Positions 49,501-62,715 of a stretch of 64,000 nt of DNA are shown here, in pieces. Position 1 is the first letter of the stretch. Each line of letters opens with the position of its first letter. The position numbers were made by a program, and so were the translations under genes. The notes beneath the pieces are model-generated. The model worked only from the letters and a program-made list of their open reading frames with translations. It did no database searches and was not told where the DNA came from. Source of the DNA: Centropus unirufus (taxonomy: Eukaryota > Chordata > Aves > Cuculiformes > Centropidae); contig VYZI01000002.1 in assembly GCA_013397695.1 (NCBI GenBank), positions 1,178,001 through 1,242,000 on the forward strand. The letters are read 5' to 3'.

Positions 49501-51304
49501 GACAACACAAGCATGTAAGAGGAGAGGCTCTGATGAATCAGCACATCTGAGACAACAATGAACTCAGACCGTAATCAGCGTGTTGACTGGGACCTGTTTG
49601 AGCAGCAGATGCACGTTAGTCAGCATCTACCAGGAATATTCACAAATGCAAGCCCCAGTGTACTTCACTGGGCTCAATCTCAGCTCCTGAAAAACTACAA
49701 AATCCACTTATTATGTGACATGAAATGGTAGGCCTTCCTCAAACACAGGTCAGGCAGGGTTTGAAGAAAACAGGCTTGGTTCACAAGCTGGACATTGACT
49801 TGAATAAATTGAGGTGTGAAGGAACATGTAGGAGAAACAGAATATTTAATTTCAGATTTTCACTCTGTACATAGTGCCCAAGTGAGGCATCACTTGAGGT
49901 CTGTGGTACTTCATCAAGCTGCGAGCTGAGCAACCCTCCATCTAGACCTGCATTTATCACATGTCTGAACCAGCCTCTCCTGGCCCTACCTGTGGACTAA
50001 ACAGTGGAGATGAGACAAAAATCTTGGATCCCCATAAAATCACTGAATAGAAACAGGTATTCATAGGTTACAGTTCAAAAGAGCTGTCTCAGAGGTCTAC
50101 AGTGGGGTGAGAGGAGCAGCATTCTACATCATGCATGAGGAGATCTAAGACACTAACAAAGGTACTTGCAGACTGGAATAGGGAGATAATTTGACTACTA
50201 GGGGAGATACCTGTAAGTTTACATTCACACGTCCCCAGATCTGCTGCACTTGCACCCAACCAGCTCTGGTGGGTGAAACAAGCCAGTGAATATCCACCTA
50301 CAGCCTTTCCCCTTTTCAGCTGTCATGGGGGCAAGGAGGAGCATATCCAACTGTTGGAATGATGGTCCCTTCACTCCTGAAGAGCTGCTACTGAGCAAAA
50401 ATATGAATATGAGACAGAGACATTCAAGAAATGAAACTTTAGGCAACAGCTAAAATTGTTTGGGTGAGTGTATTTATTTACCTAAGTCCTACATTGGCTA
50501 TTAGATGCATCAGTTAAACTACAAGTTCTGTAGGAAAAAAACTTTAACAAGCTCTAACACAAGATAGATGAATCAATACCATTTATCTTTAAGCAGTATT
50601 ATAGATAAAAATGAAAAAGCACAGGAACCTAACCTGTACCATGGGGAATGGCCCCAGGAAATGCAGAAAAGAGCTGGCTGTCCTCAACCACGCCAGCCCA
50701 GCCACTACTCCAGCAGCTCAATGCCACAACGATCTCAGATCCAACAGCTAGGAGCAAAGTCTGAGATATTGCCTAATTACCTGTAGGACTGTAACCAATA
50801 AGTGAAAATTAGCATTTAAGAAGAAAGAAATAAAACACCAAATCATACTTTGCTTTCACCTTTGCCTTAAACTATAAAAAAAGAAAAATAAATAGACAAA
50901 ACAATTTAAGAAAGAATTTAAAAAAATGAAGCTACCTATGGCATATTGGCTTATTCTGTGACAGTGGTGAAAGTTAAGGAAGATCTCTAATTTGTAGAAG
51001 CACTCTTAAATTCACTGAGATCATCAGAGATGAAAGAAGGTAAAGAGAACTATCTTTAATAGTGTGCAAACGTGCCTTGGTTTCTGAGCTGGAAAAATAT
51101 CCAGTTCTCCAGATGGAGAGCAAATTGAAAAACATTTCTTTGTTTATATTTATTTATCCAATTTCATGGTGTCCTTGGTTGCCCAGAGGAGCTACTGAGA
51201 CTAGTTTCTTCTGTACTGGTGTTGAGTGTTACACACACTTTTAGAAATTCAGCTGTTTGCCACTAATGAATTGTTCAGTGCAGCTTGAGAGTAATGACGC
51301 AATT

Positions 51305-51375
51305 AGCAAAAGTAGGCCAAATTCGTCCCAGGTGAAACTCTCCTGATGTCAATGGTTTTATTCTCAATGATGAGT
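51305..51375 (+). repeat. Possible ancient amniote repeat remnant
   Basis: 'gccaaattcgtcccaggtga' then 'ctcctgatgtcaatgg' resembles the widespread amniote repeat module containing 'gacttcaatgg'. Short and diverged. Confidence 0.25.
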
Positions 51376-52543
51376 TTATTCCAGTATGCGTAAAGACAAT
51401 ACGTAGAAAAAAGAGTCTTGCAAAAGGATTTACATGGATTTCACTTGTCTTTTCAGATACCAATCCCGCCTTACACTGAATAAAATGTAAAACGGCAACA
51501 TTAGTATTGGCAGCAACAGTGCACTTCGGTGCAAAGACTCACAGATTCAGCCCATTAATAATTATTTTATATAATTAACACTGCCTTTTAAAGTTTTACC
51601 CACAGGCATATAAAATTCTCATCCTAGACTTTTTGAATTTGCAAAAATAAAAAAAAATAATTTGAAAGTCTCTGTTATGCCTGGCTATTTTAGGAATGGA
51701 TTTGCTTAAGAGGAGTCTGTAGCTAGAGCATGGCAGGCAAAAAGAGTGAATTTTGTCTTCACTTCTCTCCTGAATGGGGCACTGTGTGAAACAAAATAAT
51801 AGGTTTTCCCTGACCAAAAAGCTTTTTAAAGTCTGTTCCATCAATTATTTAAAGATATATTGAACTGCAGTGAAGTTTCCAGGGCTTCATAACTGGTACC
51901 GTAACTGATGAAAAAAAGAAGTACAGGTCAATACTGAAAGTACAAACCAGTCATTTTGCCCAAATCATGGAAGAAGTCTGTGCCAGATGCTCCCAAATCA
52001 TTCTGATTCAGGGTTACACAATTATTTTTTCCGGACTTTGGTGGAAAATTGTATGAGTGTTCCCCTGATAGAAAATGAAACCTTGATACACGTTTCCCTG
52101 GCCAGAAAGGCTCTCCAAGCTGCACGGAGCATTTGCCTGCATCAGCATGGGAGACATCAGCATCTGAGACTGTGACAAAATCCAAGGAAACAGTGCTCCT
52201 AGTCAAGAGTTTTGTTCATAAACCACCAGTCCTGGTTTGACACCTTCAACAAAGAGCCGTCCCTCCTCTTATTGCTTTCTAAACAATGACAGTAATCATG
52301 GAAAATTTATGACAAGCTGGGTAGTCCATTTTATAATAATCCAAAGAGTACAATCTACAGCCCTCAGTTTTATTATCCCTAAAAAAACCCTAGTGCTTTT
52401 TTCGATGGATCTGCTTAACTGTGACCTCTTAAATTATCTCTGCTAGTGGGCTGTAGCAACAGTTTCCCAGCTGTGCTGTTATTCATCAGTAACCATAGAA
52501 ATCAAAGTGCTGCCAAGTATGTCCTCTTTGTTTTTTCGAAGGG

Positions 52544-52622
52544 CTGAAAGATGTCACGGTGATCTCGTTTGCCCCTCCTAACTTAACTCTGAAGTCACCC
52601 ACTGGCAAGACCTGATGGAGAG
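52544..52622 (+). pseudogene. Decayed ACOX3-like exon (paralogue of exon 17)
   Basis: The 79 bp align across the whole of ACOX3 exon 17 (30311-30397) at about two-thirds identity by hand. The relic translates to LKD...APPNLTLKSPTGKT, against LKD...APPDFILNSPIGKA in the live exon. Three codons are missing just before the Ala-Pro-Pro. One extra base (near 52613) breaks the frame and creates TGA, after which GAT-GGA-GAG and a GT (52623-52624) match the live exon end and its donor. The 5' side has a T-rich run and 'gaag' in place of a clean acceptor. Differences cluster at third codon positions. I infer an ancient duplicate that was once coding. No other paralogous exon was found nearby. Confidence 0.6.
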
Positions 52623-53702
52623 GTGAAGATGAAACTAGCGGTCATTGGAAAGCTCTGTCACCAACGATCTCATTCAACAACACTATTTCTGTGGCTGGGC
52701 TTCTGGTGATTTTTTTAAGAAGCCTGCAGGTAGGATTAGGACATGGTGTAAATTCATGTTCTGTTATTCAGTAATTGCAGTCACAATTGCAGGGCAATAT
52801 TTTTTTAAAAAATTGAGAAACCTTGGTATTTAGATTGCATTCTACTGGGTGCTTTTCTGTCACAATTTGTATTGCCCATTAATTTCCAGCTATCCATGGG
52901 CAATGCTTCACCCAAGATGGTTTTGCTTTTCCTTGGGTATACAACAACTGTCCTACAGAAGAGAAGCCCGTTCTCTATTTGCCCAGGAGAACTTAAAACA
53001 AGTGTTCTAAGAGAAGGCAGCACAGAGATTTCTGCAGGAGCATTTTAAGAGGGAAATCACACAGAAGAGAAGAGGACCTTCTAGTTGGCTTAGCAGCAAT
53101 AAATAATGGACACCAGATTCAGGTGTCTCAGCACTTCTGGCTTGGGATGAGTGTGGGTGGAAGCAACTTGTGTATCTCTACAACCAAAGTGAAACACTTG
53201 CTCATCGAGGTTAAACAAAAAGAAAAGATTTAGCAAAAATGTGTAGTTTTCCTTTGTCAGCTTTTGAAGGTTCACTAATGCCCAGTTTGACCGCATCTTT
53301 TCAGGAACTTTGTCTAGGAGGAAATATTATACTTTTAAATTCTGACTTTCAATTATCAGATATTCCATGCTGATGTATACCAAAAATGGTGGATCATGGA
53401 AATGCTTGGAGTGCAAAAAATAAAGCAGTTCATATTGGTTCAAATAAGGAAAGCAGTACAAATACCATAAAGACAAAAGAGCCAACTCCAAATTCCAAAT
53501 GAATTAAAAAGTCTATATTTAGCTCCTACTATTTCTGTTTAAACTATAAAACACTTCTGTTAAATACACACCATCAGCTGAAGTTCTGCACTTGACATAG
53601 TTTTTTGGAGCCCCATAATTCATCTCTATTTTTAGTTTGCTCACAGATAAGGGAATGGCAAAGGAGAGCAAGTAACTGATTCAGGCTGGTGTGTTTTTAC
53701 AG

Positions 53703-53787
53703 TAACTTCACAGTTGCTGCTCTAGGAATTGCTCTGGAAGCAATCCAAACCTGGCCCAACTCCCATGAAACAATTTCTCTTACAAAG
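53703..53787 (+). other. Orphan exon-like segment
   Basis: The acceptor ggtgtgtttttacag and donor ACAAAG|GTAAGTG are both near-ideal and bracket 85 bp that are open in one frame (NFTVAALGIALEAIQTWPNS then HETISLTK). I recognise no family and no partner exons. It could be a non-coding RNA exon or chance. Confidence 0.25.
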
Positions 53788-56700
53788 GTAAGTGTTAGAT
53801 CTTAAGCAACTCTTTCCCTGCTTTTGGAAAGGGTAGGAGAAAAGGGTGCATAAATCCTTGGTAGAGAAGAAGTAGCAGATTTTCTTACTAGGCGTCTGAC
53901 ATTAAATGCTGCTTCATGGCCATGAAGTGGAGAGTGAGGAGGATCACACCTTCAAAGAGAGCTGTTTAATGTAAATGCCAGGCCTGGACATTAAAAGGGG
54001 TATTAGGCTGCTGGAATATCTTATCCCAGCTATTCAGATTTTCATGAAAGATTTGCAATTCCCTAATTGCATATTAGAAACAGAAGTGTTTCCATCATCT
54101 AATAAATTCTAAATATCTTTCCAGAATCCCTTCAAAATGCTCAGCATATGTTTCATGTGGCCTGCAGTCTGCCACAGAGATTTTCAAATTTACCTATAGC
54201 CTGGACTCAGGAAGGGAAACAGGGAGGGGGTAGCACAGAAATAAGATTCAGTCCCAGTTGTGGTAAATAGCAGTTGGCTGAAAAATTGGCTTTTTCTTAT
54301 TTTTATCTGTATAAGTAGAAAAATCAATTTTTTAGCAGCTTGTACAAAGAGAAATCAAACTGATGGAAAACCTGCATGAATGATAAAGATGAGGGCCCAT
54401 GCTGCCATCTTTCACTCAGGGTCATGGCAAGTTATGAAGGCGTTCAGGTGTCAGATACCCCTTTCAGCTCTATTAGGGGAATGTCTTTTCTTTACCACTC
54501 TTGTTACATGCACGGTGCTTTTTCAAGCTCAAGGGAAGTTAGACTCATCAAACTTCAATGTAGCCAGCATCAATTTGGCTGAACTAGATTTGGCTTAGGT
54601 GCCTGGCATAATTAGCTGGACCATCATAGGATGAAGTTAGGAAAAAGGGAAATTAAAACTAGAATACAATTTCCACCACTAAAAATAAGTGGGATGTGAA
54701 GCAGTCCCTTAAGGAAAGATGCTGATTCTTGTGTCCAAAGTCTTTCAAAGATAGACCACACAAAGTCCCGAGTACTTCTCCCAGGAGCAATCATCCACTG
54801 GTGGGAAGACAGAAGGGATGAGATAATTTAAAATAGATGTCAAACCCCTCTTTGAGGTACAACGAGGGAGGTATATATCCCCAGTAGAGAGAAAAAGGCA
54901 GACAGACAGATGAAAGGCTAGCGCAAAAAAAGTCAGATATAGCTCACTAATAACCTAAATTCATGAGTGTGATGTGGAAAACTCTCATTCAGCAGCTGTT
55001 AATCCTGGAAACAGCTAAGTTTTACTGGTAGCTCACTTTTCCCTGTAAAGTCTCCCACACACACGTCCATGCTTGCCTCACCACAACAGCCCAAGGAAAA
55101 GACCAACCTAGAGCCCTCTTAGGCTGCAGGTGAAGTGGAAAGCCCTCAAGCCAACCAAAAACTTTTCTGATTTCCTAACCAAATTTGTAGTTGTTAGGAT
55201 ATGATTTAAAAGGTTAGTGTTATCTTAGGCTTTTCTACCTCCAGCTCTTCCGTAAGCGTCATCTCTGACTTGAGCCTTTGACAGAATGTCTGTCTTCAGG
55301 ACAGAAGTCCAGATGATGCATCCTAATGGGATGATAAGATAGTGGTGATGTGGGAGGGATTCAGTGCTCAGCAGTTCCTGCTGTCTGTTTGCAGCACTGG
55401 CCGCTTTTCACCCACCATGAACCCTGCTCTGCAGTGCCAGCCCAATGCACACCATCTCCAGCCCTGCTCCTGACACAAAGGTGTTTAAATGCCACCACGA
55501 TGCCTGCATAGGTGAAAAATCCGGAGGATGGACATCAGTCCCTAAGGGACAGACAATGTCACATTTCTCTCTTTGCGATGGCCAAAGTTGGATGAATTCA
55601 TTAGGATGTCTGCAATTTCAGTCTTCATGTAGCTATTGGGTTATAAATTTAATCCTCCTATTAGAGGACAGGAGCAGACACAGCATTTCTGTATATCCAG
55701 ACTAAACATTAAGCTCCTTCAATGTACTGGAGCATGTATACGCAAGTGATCTAGGAGGTAGAAGATAAATGTTAATGTCTTACTCTTAGTGCTTATATGA
55801 GAGTAACAACAGTTTCTTCATGTATGTAAGAGTATTTTCAACTTACAATAGAGAATAAAATGATCACAAGTGTGATTTTTTTTAAAAAAAAACATTTCCA
55901 ACAGAAGGGTGTCCAATTTTATTAGAAGGATTTTAGAAAGTAGAAATGTCTCTTAGTGCGTATGTCACATAGAGGCCATGTTAATGAAAATAATTCGGTG
56001 CTTGTAGAACAAACTATATTTAAATACAGTATTACTGTAAAAATCATTTGAAGAATTAAGAGAAGCTAGACACTATAGGAGATCATATAGCACAGCAACA
56101 TTTTTGCAGTGGCCCACCTCTTAAAAATAACAAAAAAATGAGAAGTCTTCTAAGAAATACAAATTACCTTTTTGATAAACACAATTAACAAGGAAGAAAA
56201 ATACCAAAGAAAAATGAAACTGATAACTTCCTTGTGACCGCGTGCCTTGACTGAATGCTGAATTTGCACTTAGAAAGATCTGTTTTGTAAAGAATTTACT
56301 CTATTCTGTTCTGAATTGCTTATGCCTAGCATATTTGTTTTATCAGTGTTCAAACATCATCTCATGTTGCTGATCCTTTGGAAGATATTTGTTTTGCAGA
56401 GTTCATCCAAGTCTCCACACCCAGTGATGCCTAAGTAGGCTCCTTCTCCTCCTAGGACAGGCTGATTTGTCATTTGTTGCAGCAAATTCCTGAAAATGTG
56501 CAATGAACGGGAAAGTCATCCTAGCTCAACTGTGTCTTCTCGGAATGACATGCACCAACTGGCTACATTAAGAAGGATGGAAAATATATAACCTCATTTT
56601 ATGATAGGTTGTCCCAAATGGCTTTGAAACAATTCTCTTATGATTTTTATTCTACTCATACTGATATCATATTAATTCCATCTCAGGGTGAAATCTGAGC

Positions 56701-59700
56701 AGTACAATGAATCATGTAAGCCCAGGAATTGCACATAGGTGCTGGAGAAAACAACGGAGAAGTATCCACAGGCTTCAATGACCTTTGGATCAGACCTTGA
56801 AAAGCACTGCCTTTTTTCTTCTCCAATGACCTCAAATTAAAAAGAAATTATTTGGGTTTATGTCTAAGTTATGTTCACTTCTGAGCACAGAACATAATTT
56901 GCTACATAAAGAGTAAAATTCCCATTTCTAAAGGGATGTGCTTATTCACCGATACGTGCATTCATAGTCAACTTCCCTTAACAATTAGTGGGTCATGTGA
57001 GTTGCAGATAATGACATGGGTGGACAGGCGGCCAGTTCAATCACCAAAGTTTCATCAGAGATGTTTCTGTACTGTATCCCTCCACTGAATATCTTTACTA
57101 ATTTGAACATAAAACTCTTGCTTCTAGTCCTAAATTAATTCCATGTATTAGTACAGAAGTTCTGCCAGGTCTATAATACTCTCATAGGATGGTACTCACA
57201 AACAGCCCATGGATGAGATTCCTAGTCCATATTCACATTGGCTCTTTTTTTTTTTTTGTTTATTTGAACGTTGTAGGCTTTCATTACTCTGCAACTGGAT
57301 ATCTGGCTGGAACTGACATAGAAGAACAGCTTATTGGCTGAAGTTTGATGTAATTGTCATCTTTCCCCTAAAGAACTAAAACATCAAGGATTCATCAAAG
57401 CATGGTGATACTTGTGTTATCCAAACTAGTTCACAAACAACACATTTCTAAGTATTCCTGTCAGACTACAGACATCAAACACTTGGCACGCATGACAAAG
57501 CTAGCTTTTGAAAGACACCGCAGAACATCAGAAGTTTCCAATGCCTATATTGGAAGCAAGACATCTCTTTAAACATATTTGCGAAGGACTGCTGCCCAAA
57601 TGCAGAGGAGAGTAAAGTGATCTATAATTTCTTCACAAAAAAAAATGGTCAAATCTCTAAACATTAAGGTTTCTGCCTTTATGGTGTATTCTGAAAAGAT
57701 GAAGGATTTGGTGTTACCAGAACAAAAGGTTACCCTGCTTCAGCTGCACCTGGTAATAGCATAAATATAGTTGCATTTATGTACATGTGCTCACACTTGT
57801 GTAGTTGATTTCAGACATGGAAGAAATTATACTGGTGAAAAAAACTTCGATTAATATATATTCATAACTGTGTACAAACCATCATTATTTTAGCATATAT
57901 ACACTGGAAAATAATAGTTTTAAGCAATCCCAGCTACATGATTATAAGCACCACCTGTCTCCTAAATGCTTTTTTTATCCCTCATCTGAACATTTACTTT
58001 AAGGAAGAAACATGAAAGTGGATTTCACTCTAACTTTCCTTTAGAAAACAATGTAGGCTATGGTCCATTTATTGTCTTGAAATAACGTTAAGTGATCTAA
58101 AGAGACTGAAAATTGGATTCGGCTTGTGAAATATTTGTAAATCACCTTTCCATTGCATCAAATCCTCCTGTGTTTTCAATAATGAAATTGGTATTGCAGC
58201 CTTTACCTAAGTAAATATGACTGAACATTTCAAATGAGTATTCAAGGCAGTAGTTGGTTTGTCACTCTATATATATTGTGCTTAGAAGCTGAGGAGAGTC
58301 TCATTCAAACTTATGTCATAAAGAGACTTCCCAGAGGACTTCGGATGAGTTGGCAGCTGTTTTGTAGGCCAGGTGTCATCAGGTGTATGTGCCAAAGAAG
58401 CTTCACAGAGGCAGAGCAGTCAGAAAGGTGCATCTCACCCTTGCTCCATTTTCAGAAAGATCTTTTTGTATGTAAGTGGCTCCAAAATTAACTTTTATTA
58501 GTTGTAAAAGCAACTTAAATTTAAAAATATAAAGTGTGCACGCACAGTTTAAACTTTCACCTAACATTGTTTAGAGGGATATTTTCTAAGGGGTTTTTGC
58601 AAATTGGGAAATTTCTGCCGCAGCTGTGAGTACTTCTATTTGAACATCTGAAATTCCACAACTATCAGCACATTAGCTCAAGCCTTGGTGACTTGTAAAT
58701 CTTTCTCTGAATCTTATTTCATGAGGTCTAGGTCAAGCATTAGATGGAAATTATATTTTGCAGAGAACATACTTGAATGGCATTACTTAAAGAGAAGCAA
58801 ATGGATTTGTGTTTTAACAGTAGTCCAGGTAAAAATTAGCAAGTGTTCAGAACAGGAAAGATCCAGTTTGAGCTAGACAGCAGGTCTGTAACAGGAAAAG
58901 AGGCAGAGACATTTTAGTCTTTAGTAAGGACATGAAGCATCAGAAATATCTGAAGATCTGAGAAAAGAACACATCGTCTAAAAGCACACACTTGAGGGCA
59001 GGCACATCCCTGACACAGCACCTGCTCTGCCAACAGCTGGCGGCAAGATGATCCAGTCGCCCAAGGAATGCTGTTTCAATTCTGACTTCTTCACCCTCAC
59101 TTTCAACACAGTCTGCATACAGTGGAAGGGCTGCTTGCAGGATTTTGAAGCTATCAGGTGCTATCTAAGCCTATGTAAGGCATTAACAAACATTCGTCTT
59201 GGGCTGACCTATAATAGAGTTTGTGGTTTATCTAGTTAAGAAACAAGTAAACTGTTTCTATGATGCTCAGAATGGTTTTCCAGGGATTTCCACCCAGGCA
59301 TCCATTTTCTTTGATCATTAAAAGCTATGGCCTGCTCGTGCCTTCTCAGATACTCATTCTGCATCACAATCTATTGCCCACTCAGTCCCATGGGTCTGCA
59401 ACTTCCCAAACTTTAGAAAACCTAGATCAGATCTTCTGCTTTCTATTCCATCATTGGCCTCTGGATTGCTTACCACATTTCCAGGAATGTGGGGTTTGAC
59501 CCCCTTTCTTAGGACCCAGGATAATTTTTGCCTAGAATTAGTTTCCAGCTTAGCCCAGGACTTTTCCCATGAAGTACCTTACATGAAGACGTAGATTTCC
59601 CTCTCTGTTAGACACCTGCACAATCAGAGCACTCATCTAGGTAAGGGATCTAGGTTTGTGTTGCCTACATACTGGGCACAATGCTTTACCAACGATTGCA

Positions 59701-62504
59701 GAGGTTTTTCACCACTTTCCTCCACAACCCCGTGATTATTCAACAGTTTATGAAAGTGAAATAATCCATCAAGAAACCTTAAGAGCACCCAAGTCAGTCT
59801 GTCCACTGACAGCCCAGTGGCTTGAATTCTCTCTTAACAGACTGGTGAGGACTTAGATGTGCAAATGCTCTTCTACAGAAGATGTTCACCCAAACTTGAG
59901 GGACCTAGAGATGGGATGAGCTTCATTGACCTATGTGAGAATATACAGATCTCAGCAAAAATGTCTGGGAATGTCTTGGCCGCACTAGACCTTGAAAGGT
60001 CAACCATGTGTGTACTAATCACTGCTCTGTCAAAGATTAAAGAGAGATTTCACCTCCTCCAAGCTTTGCTCTGGGCAGGACAGGGATATATCCTCAATAT
60101 GCGCCTCAGGGACTGGGGCCTTATGGGGAACACTGACAAAATGTGTGGAGCCTGGGAATCCTGAGAGGACTTAGACCCTGATTTGCTATCAGGATTTTGA
60201 AAGAACTCTGTATTTCCAACACCAGAAATGTAGACATCTGCACTGTTGGGAGTTTGGTTGCTCTCAAAGGTATGAAAAAGCTCAAAGGATCTATATTTTG
60301 GGTTTAAGTACCTTAAGCTCCTTTGCAGGTTTTGGCCTTTCCTTTTTATCTCTGACACTGACGCTATTCATGACTTGTGTATTTTTACAGGGCCAGTGAC
60401 ATAATGGTCTACTACATTCAGTCAATAAAAATCCAAATGGAGCTGCAAAAATTGAAAGCCTTTTTTTTTAAAACCTTAGCAGAAATTCTGTGTTGTTTAA
60501 TGGACAATCTATATTGTAGGGAATTGCTTTGGGGCAGGTGGAAACAGGGTCCAGAACTCCTGAATATATTCAAAGTAAATTGTTTCCAGACAACGATAAA
60601 GATTTCAGGATTAATAACACAGTTGATGTACTGCAAGTAGGTAGCCTTCAGAGACACCAGTCCTCCACTCCTCCTTCCTAAAAGTCAGCTCAAAGACTTT
60701 TACTGACTGCATGTTTCTTTCCAGTTGATTTCCAGGGGAATACTGCTGTCAGCTCATTGTGTTTTTCAGAATCAGCAACATAATGTCAGATGTGGGACGC
60801 AGTCTGTACTTGGGTGCTTAACTCCAAAATTGTGATCCTTTGATGCCTCCATTTTCAAGAGTAACTTCTGTACCCAGTTGACACCAGTCACACATTTCCT
60901 GCACTGACAAAGCAGAGAAGTCCAGCACATGAGTGGCATCAAAAGACAATTAATATCCTTCCACGTCTCTTATATAACAAAGATTTTTACAGCATGTCCA
61001 CTGAGGAAGTTTCTCCCTGGAAATGCCAGCGAAGGTTTTGGCAGCTGATTTGACACCCATTAATCCAGTGGCAGAGCACTCATGCAGCCTGTGAAGCACC
61101 AATTTCCAATTGTTTTCTTAGCCTAAGAAATATCAAATACACATGTCCAGCAATGGGATCTAAACATTGAACTATTGAAGGATGACTTCATCCACACCTC
61201 TAGACAGCCAGCTTTCCCTGGAGTTATAGAAGAATCACTAGGCCAAGAGATAATCCTTCTTTTTTTGTTTTAAAGAATCCCTTTGCAAGAGTGGACTTGA
61301 GTTCCAGTCCTTGCTGGAAGAAAAGTTTAAATATCTTGTCCAATTACTATGGATACTGAAGAAATAGGATGCACAGTTTACAGATGCAGTAAAATTGGAA
61401 AAGCATGTTTGCATCTTTCAGGAAAAAGACCCAACGACTAGATTATAGTGATGATTTTATTACTTCTTGTGTCTCATTCATTTTCTCTAAGGCAAGCCTT
61501 AAAAGTGTGACCAAAATGTACCAGATTAACACTGATAGGCACTCTCTTCTTCTGTCTTTAGAGGGATACATTCCTATTTCCTGCACTACTAATATTCTTG
61601 TGCATAATTACCATAGGAACACACTTGGCAGCATGTTCTCATTGTTTTATAAAACCAGTTAAAACCAATCACACTAACAACAACAAAAAGCACAACCCTG
61701 ATGTTATTTGGCTTCCCTCTTTCTTGCAAAATATTTCAGTGTCTAAAGAAATGTAGTATTGAGCAATACTTTTAATATTCAGCTTATAGTTACACTGAGT
61801 TCATCCTCCTTACTCATGCCCCTTGGGCTATCACTCCCTTTGCTGTTTTCAACTTTAAATAAATACTTTTAGCAGGTTTTCTTTGCCCTCTTACTCATTA
61901 TTTGGCAAAACTGAATTCTTTTCTTTTTTACTTTCAATATATGATTTGTTGAACTAACCCTTTGGCTTCTCATTCAATACTATTACTTTTCAACTCAACA
62001 TACACCTCTTTATTATTGTTGTCATTAAATTATTTAATGCCTGTCTGAGTTTCAGATATGAAGCACTAAAAAACTTTACTCTGGAACTATTTAATGTTAA
62101 AAGTGGATTTTTACTTCCTGATATGTATTAAAAAATTCTTTATTGACACCAAGATTTCAGAACATCTTTCATCAGCTGTATATCTCATTCCAAAGAAAAT
62201 CCAATGGATAATTTAACACTTTTCCAGATTTAATTGCATTTATTCATCCTAAAAATACTTAAGTCATTGAAGTACTACACTCACCTGGGTTGTTTCCAAA
62301 TCTATAGAAAGGTTCTTTTAGATTTGAGATATCTTTTCCTCTTTGTTCTTTTTATGAGAATTTAGAAAACTAAAATGTTCTAAGCAAGTAAAGCTCAGAT
62401 AGTTGTAGCAAGACAAGGTGTGTTCTCCATCTTCCATATATTTTGGCAGCTGCTGAGTCTTCTGAGTTCTTTAGTTTCCATTAACATAATAAATAATGGT
62501 TTTT

Positions 62505-62715
62505 AGTAAAGCTGGGCCTAGCACCAATCCTTGCAATACTCCTTATGTTCATCTTCCCTTCCAAATTGGTATGTTGCCACTATCATTAACCTTGATTTAT
62601 GGTCCCTTGTCTGCTTGCCAGCCTCCTTGAAAGTGTAGTTTTCTAAGTCATTTTTAATTCATTTCTGAAATGAAACTCCATGCCATGCTATTATAAAGTC
62701 CAGATTCAGCAAATA
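62505..62715 (-). mobile_element. Possible ancient CR1-family remnant
   Basis: 'gctgggcctagcaccaatcc' then 'ttgcaatactccttatg' and later 'tgccatgctattataaagtc' follows the order of a module common in old amniote CR1 reverse-transcriptase sequence (a 'ggccccagcac... ccctg(a/g)ggacacc' stretch). Heavily diverged. Confidence 0.35.

Larger units (their letters stand above)
38469..52543. other. Intergenic DNA, no gene seen
   Basis: Fourteen kilobases without an exon I can support. The longest open frames (for example 39791-40195 plus) lack homology and start/stop context. Some AT-rich blocks, such as 40560-40830 and 44520-44900, have the look of conserved non-coding DNA, but this cannot be tested here. 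Confidence 0.6.

Noticed and set aside
52070..52180. Possible relic of ACOX3 exon 15 upstream of the exon-17 relic (SLARKALQ)
   Set aside because: Nucleotide alignment to 28897-29071 shows no run beyond chance.
52645..52735. Short open frame with YFCGWASGDFF near the ACOX3-like relic, recalling GGYASGEQAG of exon 16
   Set aside because: It lies after the exon-17 relic, so the order is wrong for a collinear duplicate. The similarity covers only a few residues and there is no acceptor in the right place.
57241..57275. T tract as a possible retrogene poly(A) tail on the minus strand
   Set aside because: No processed coding sequence or target-site duplication was found beside it.
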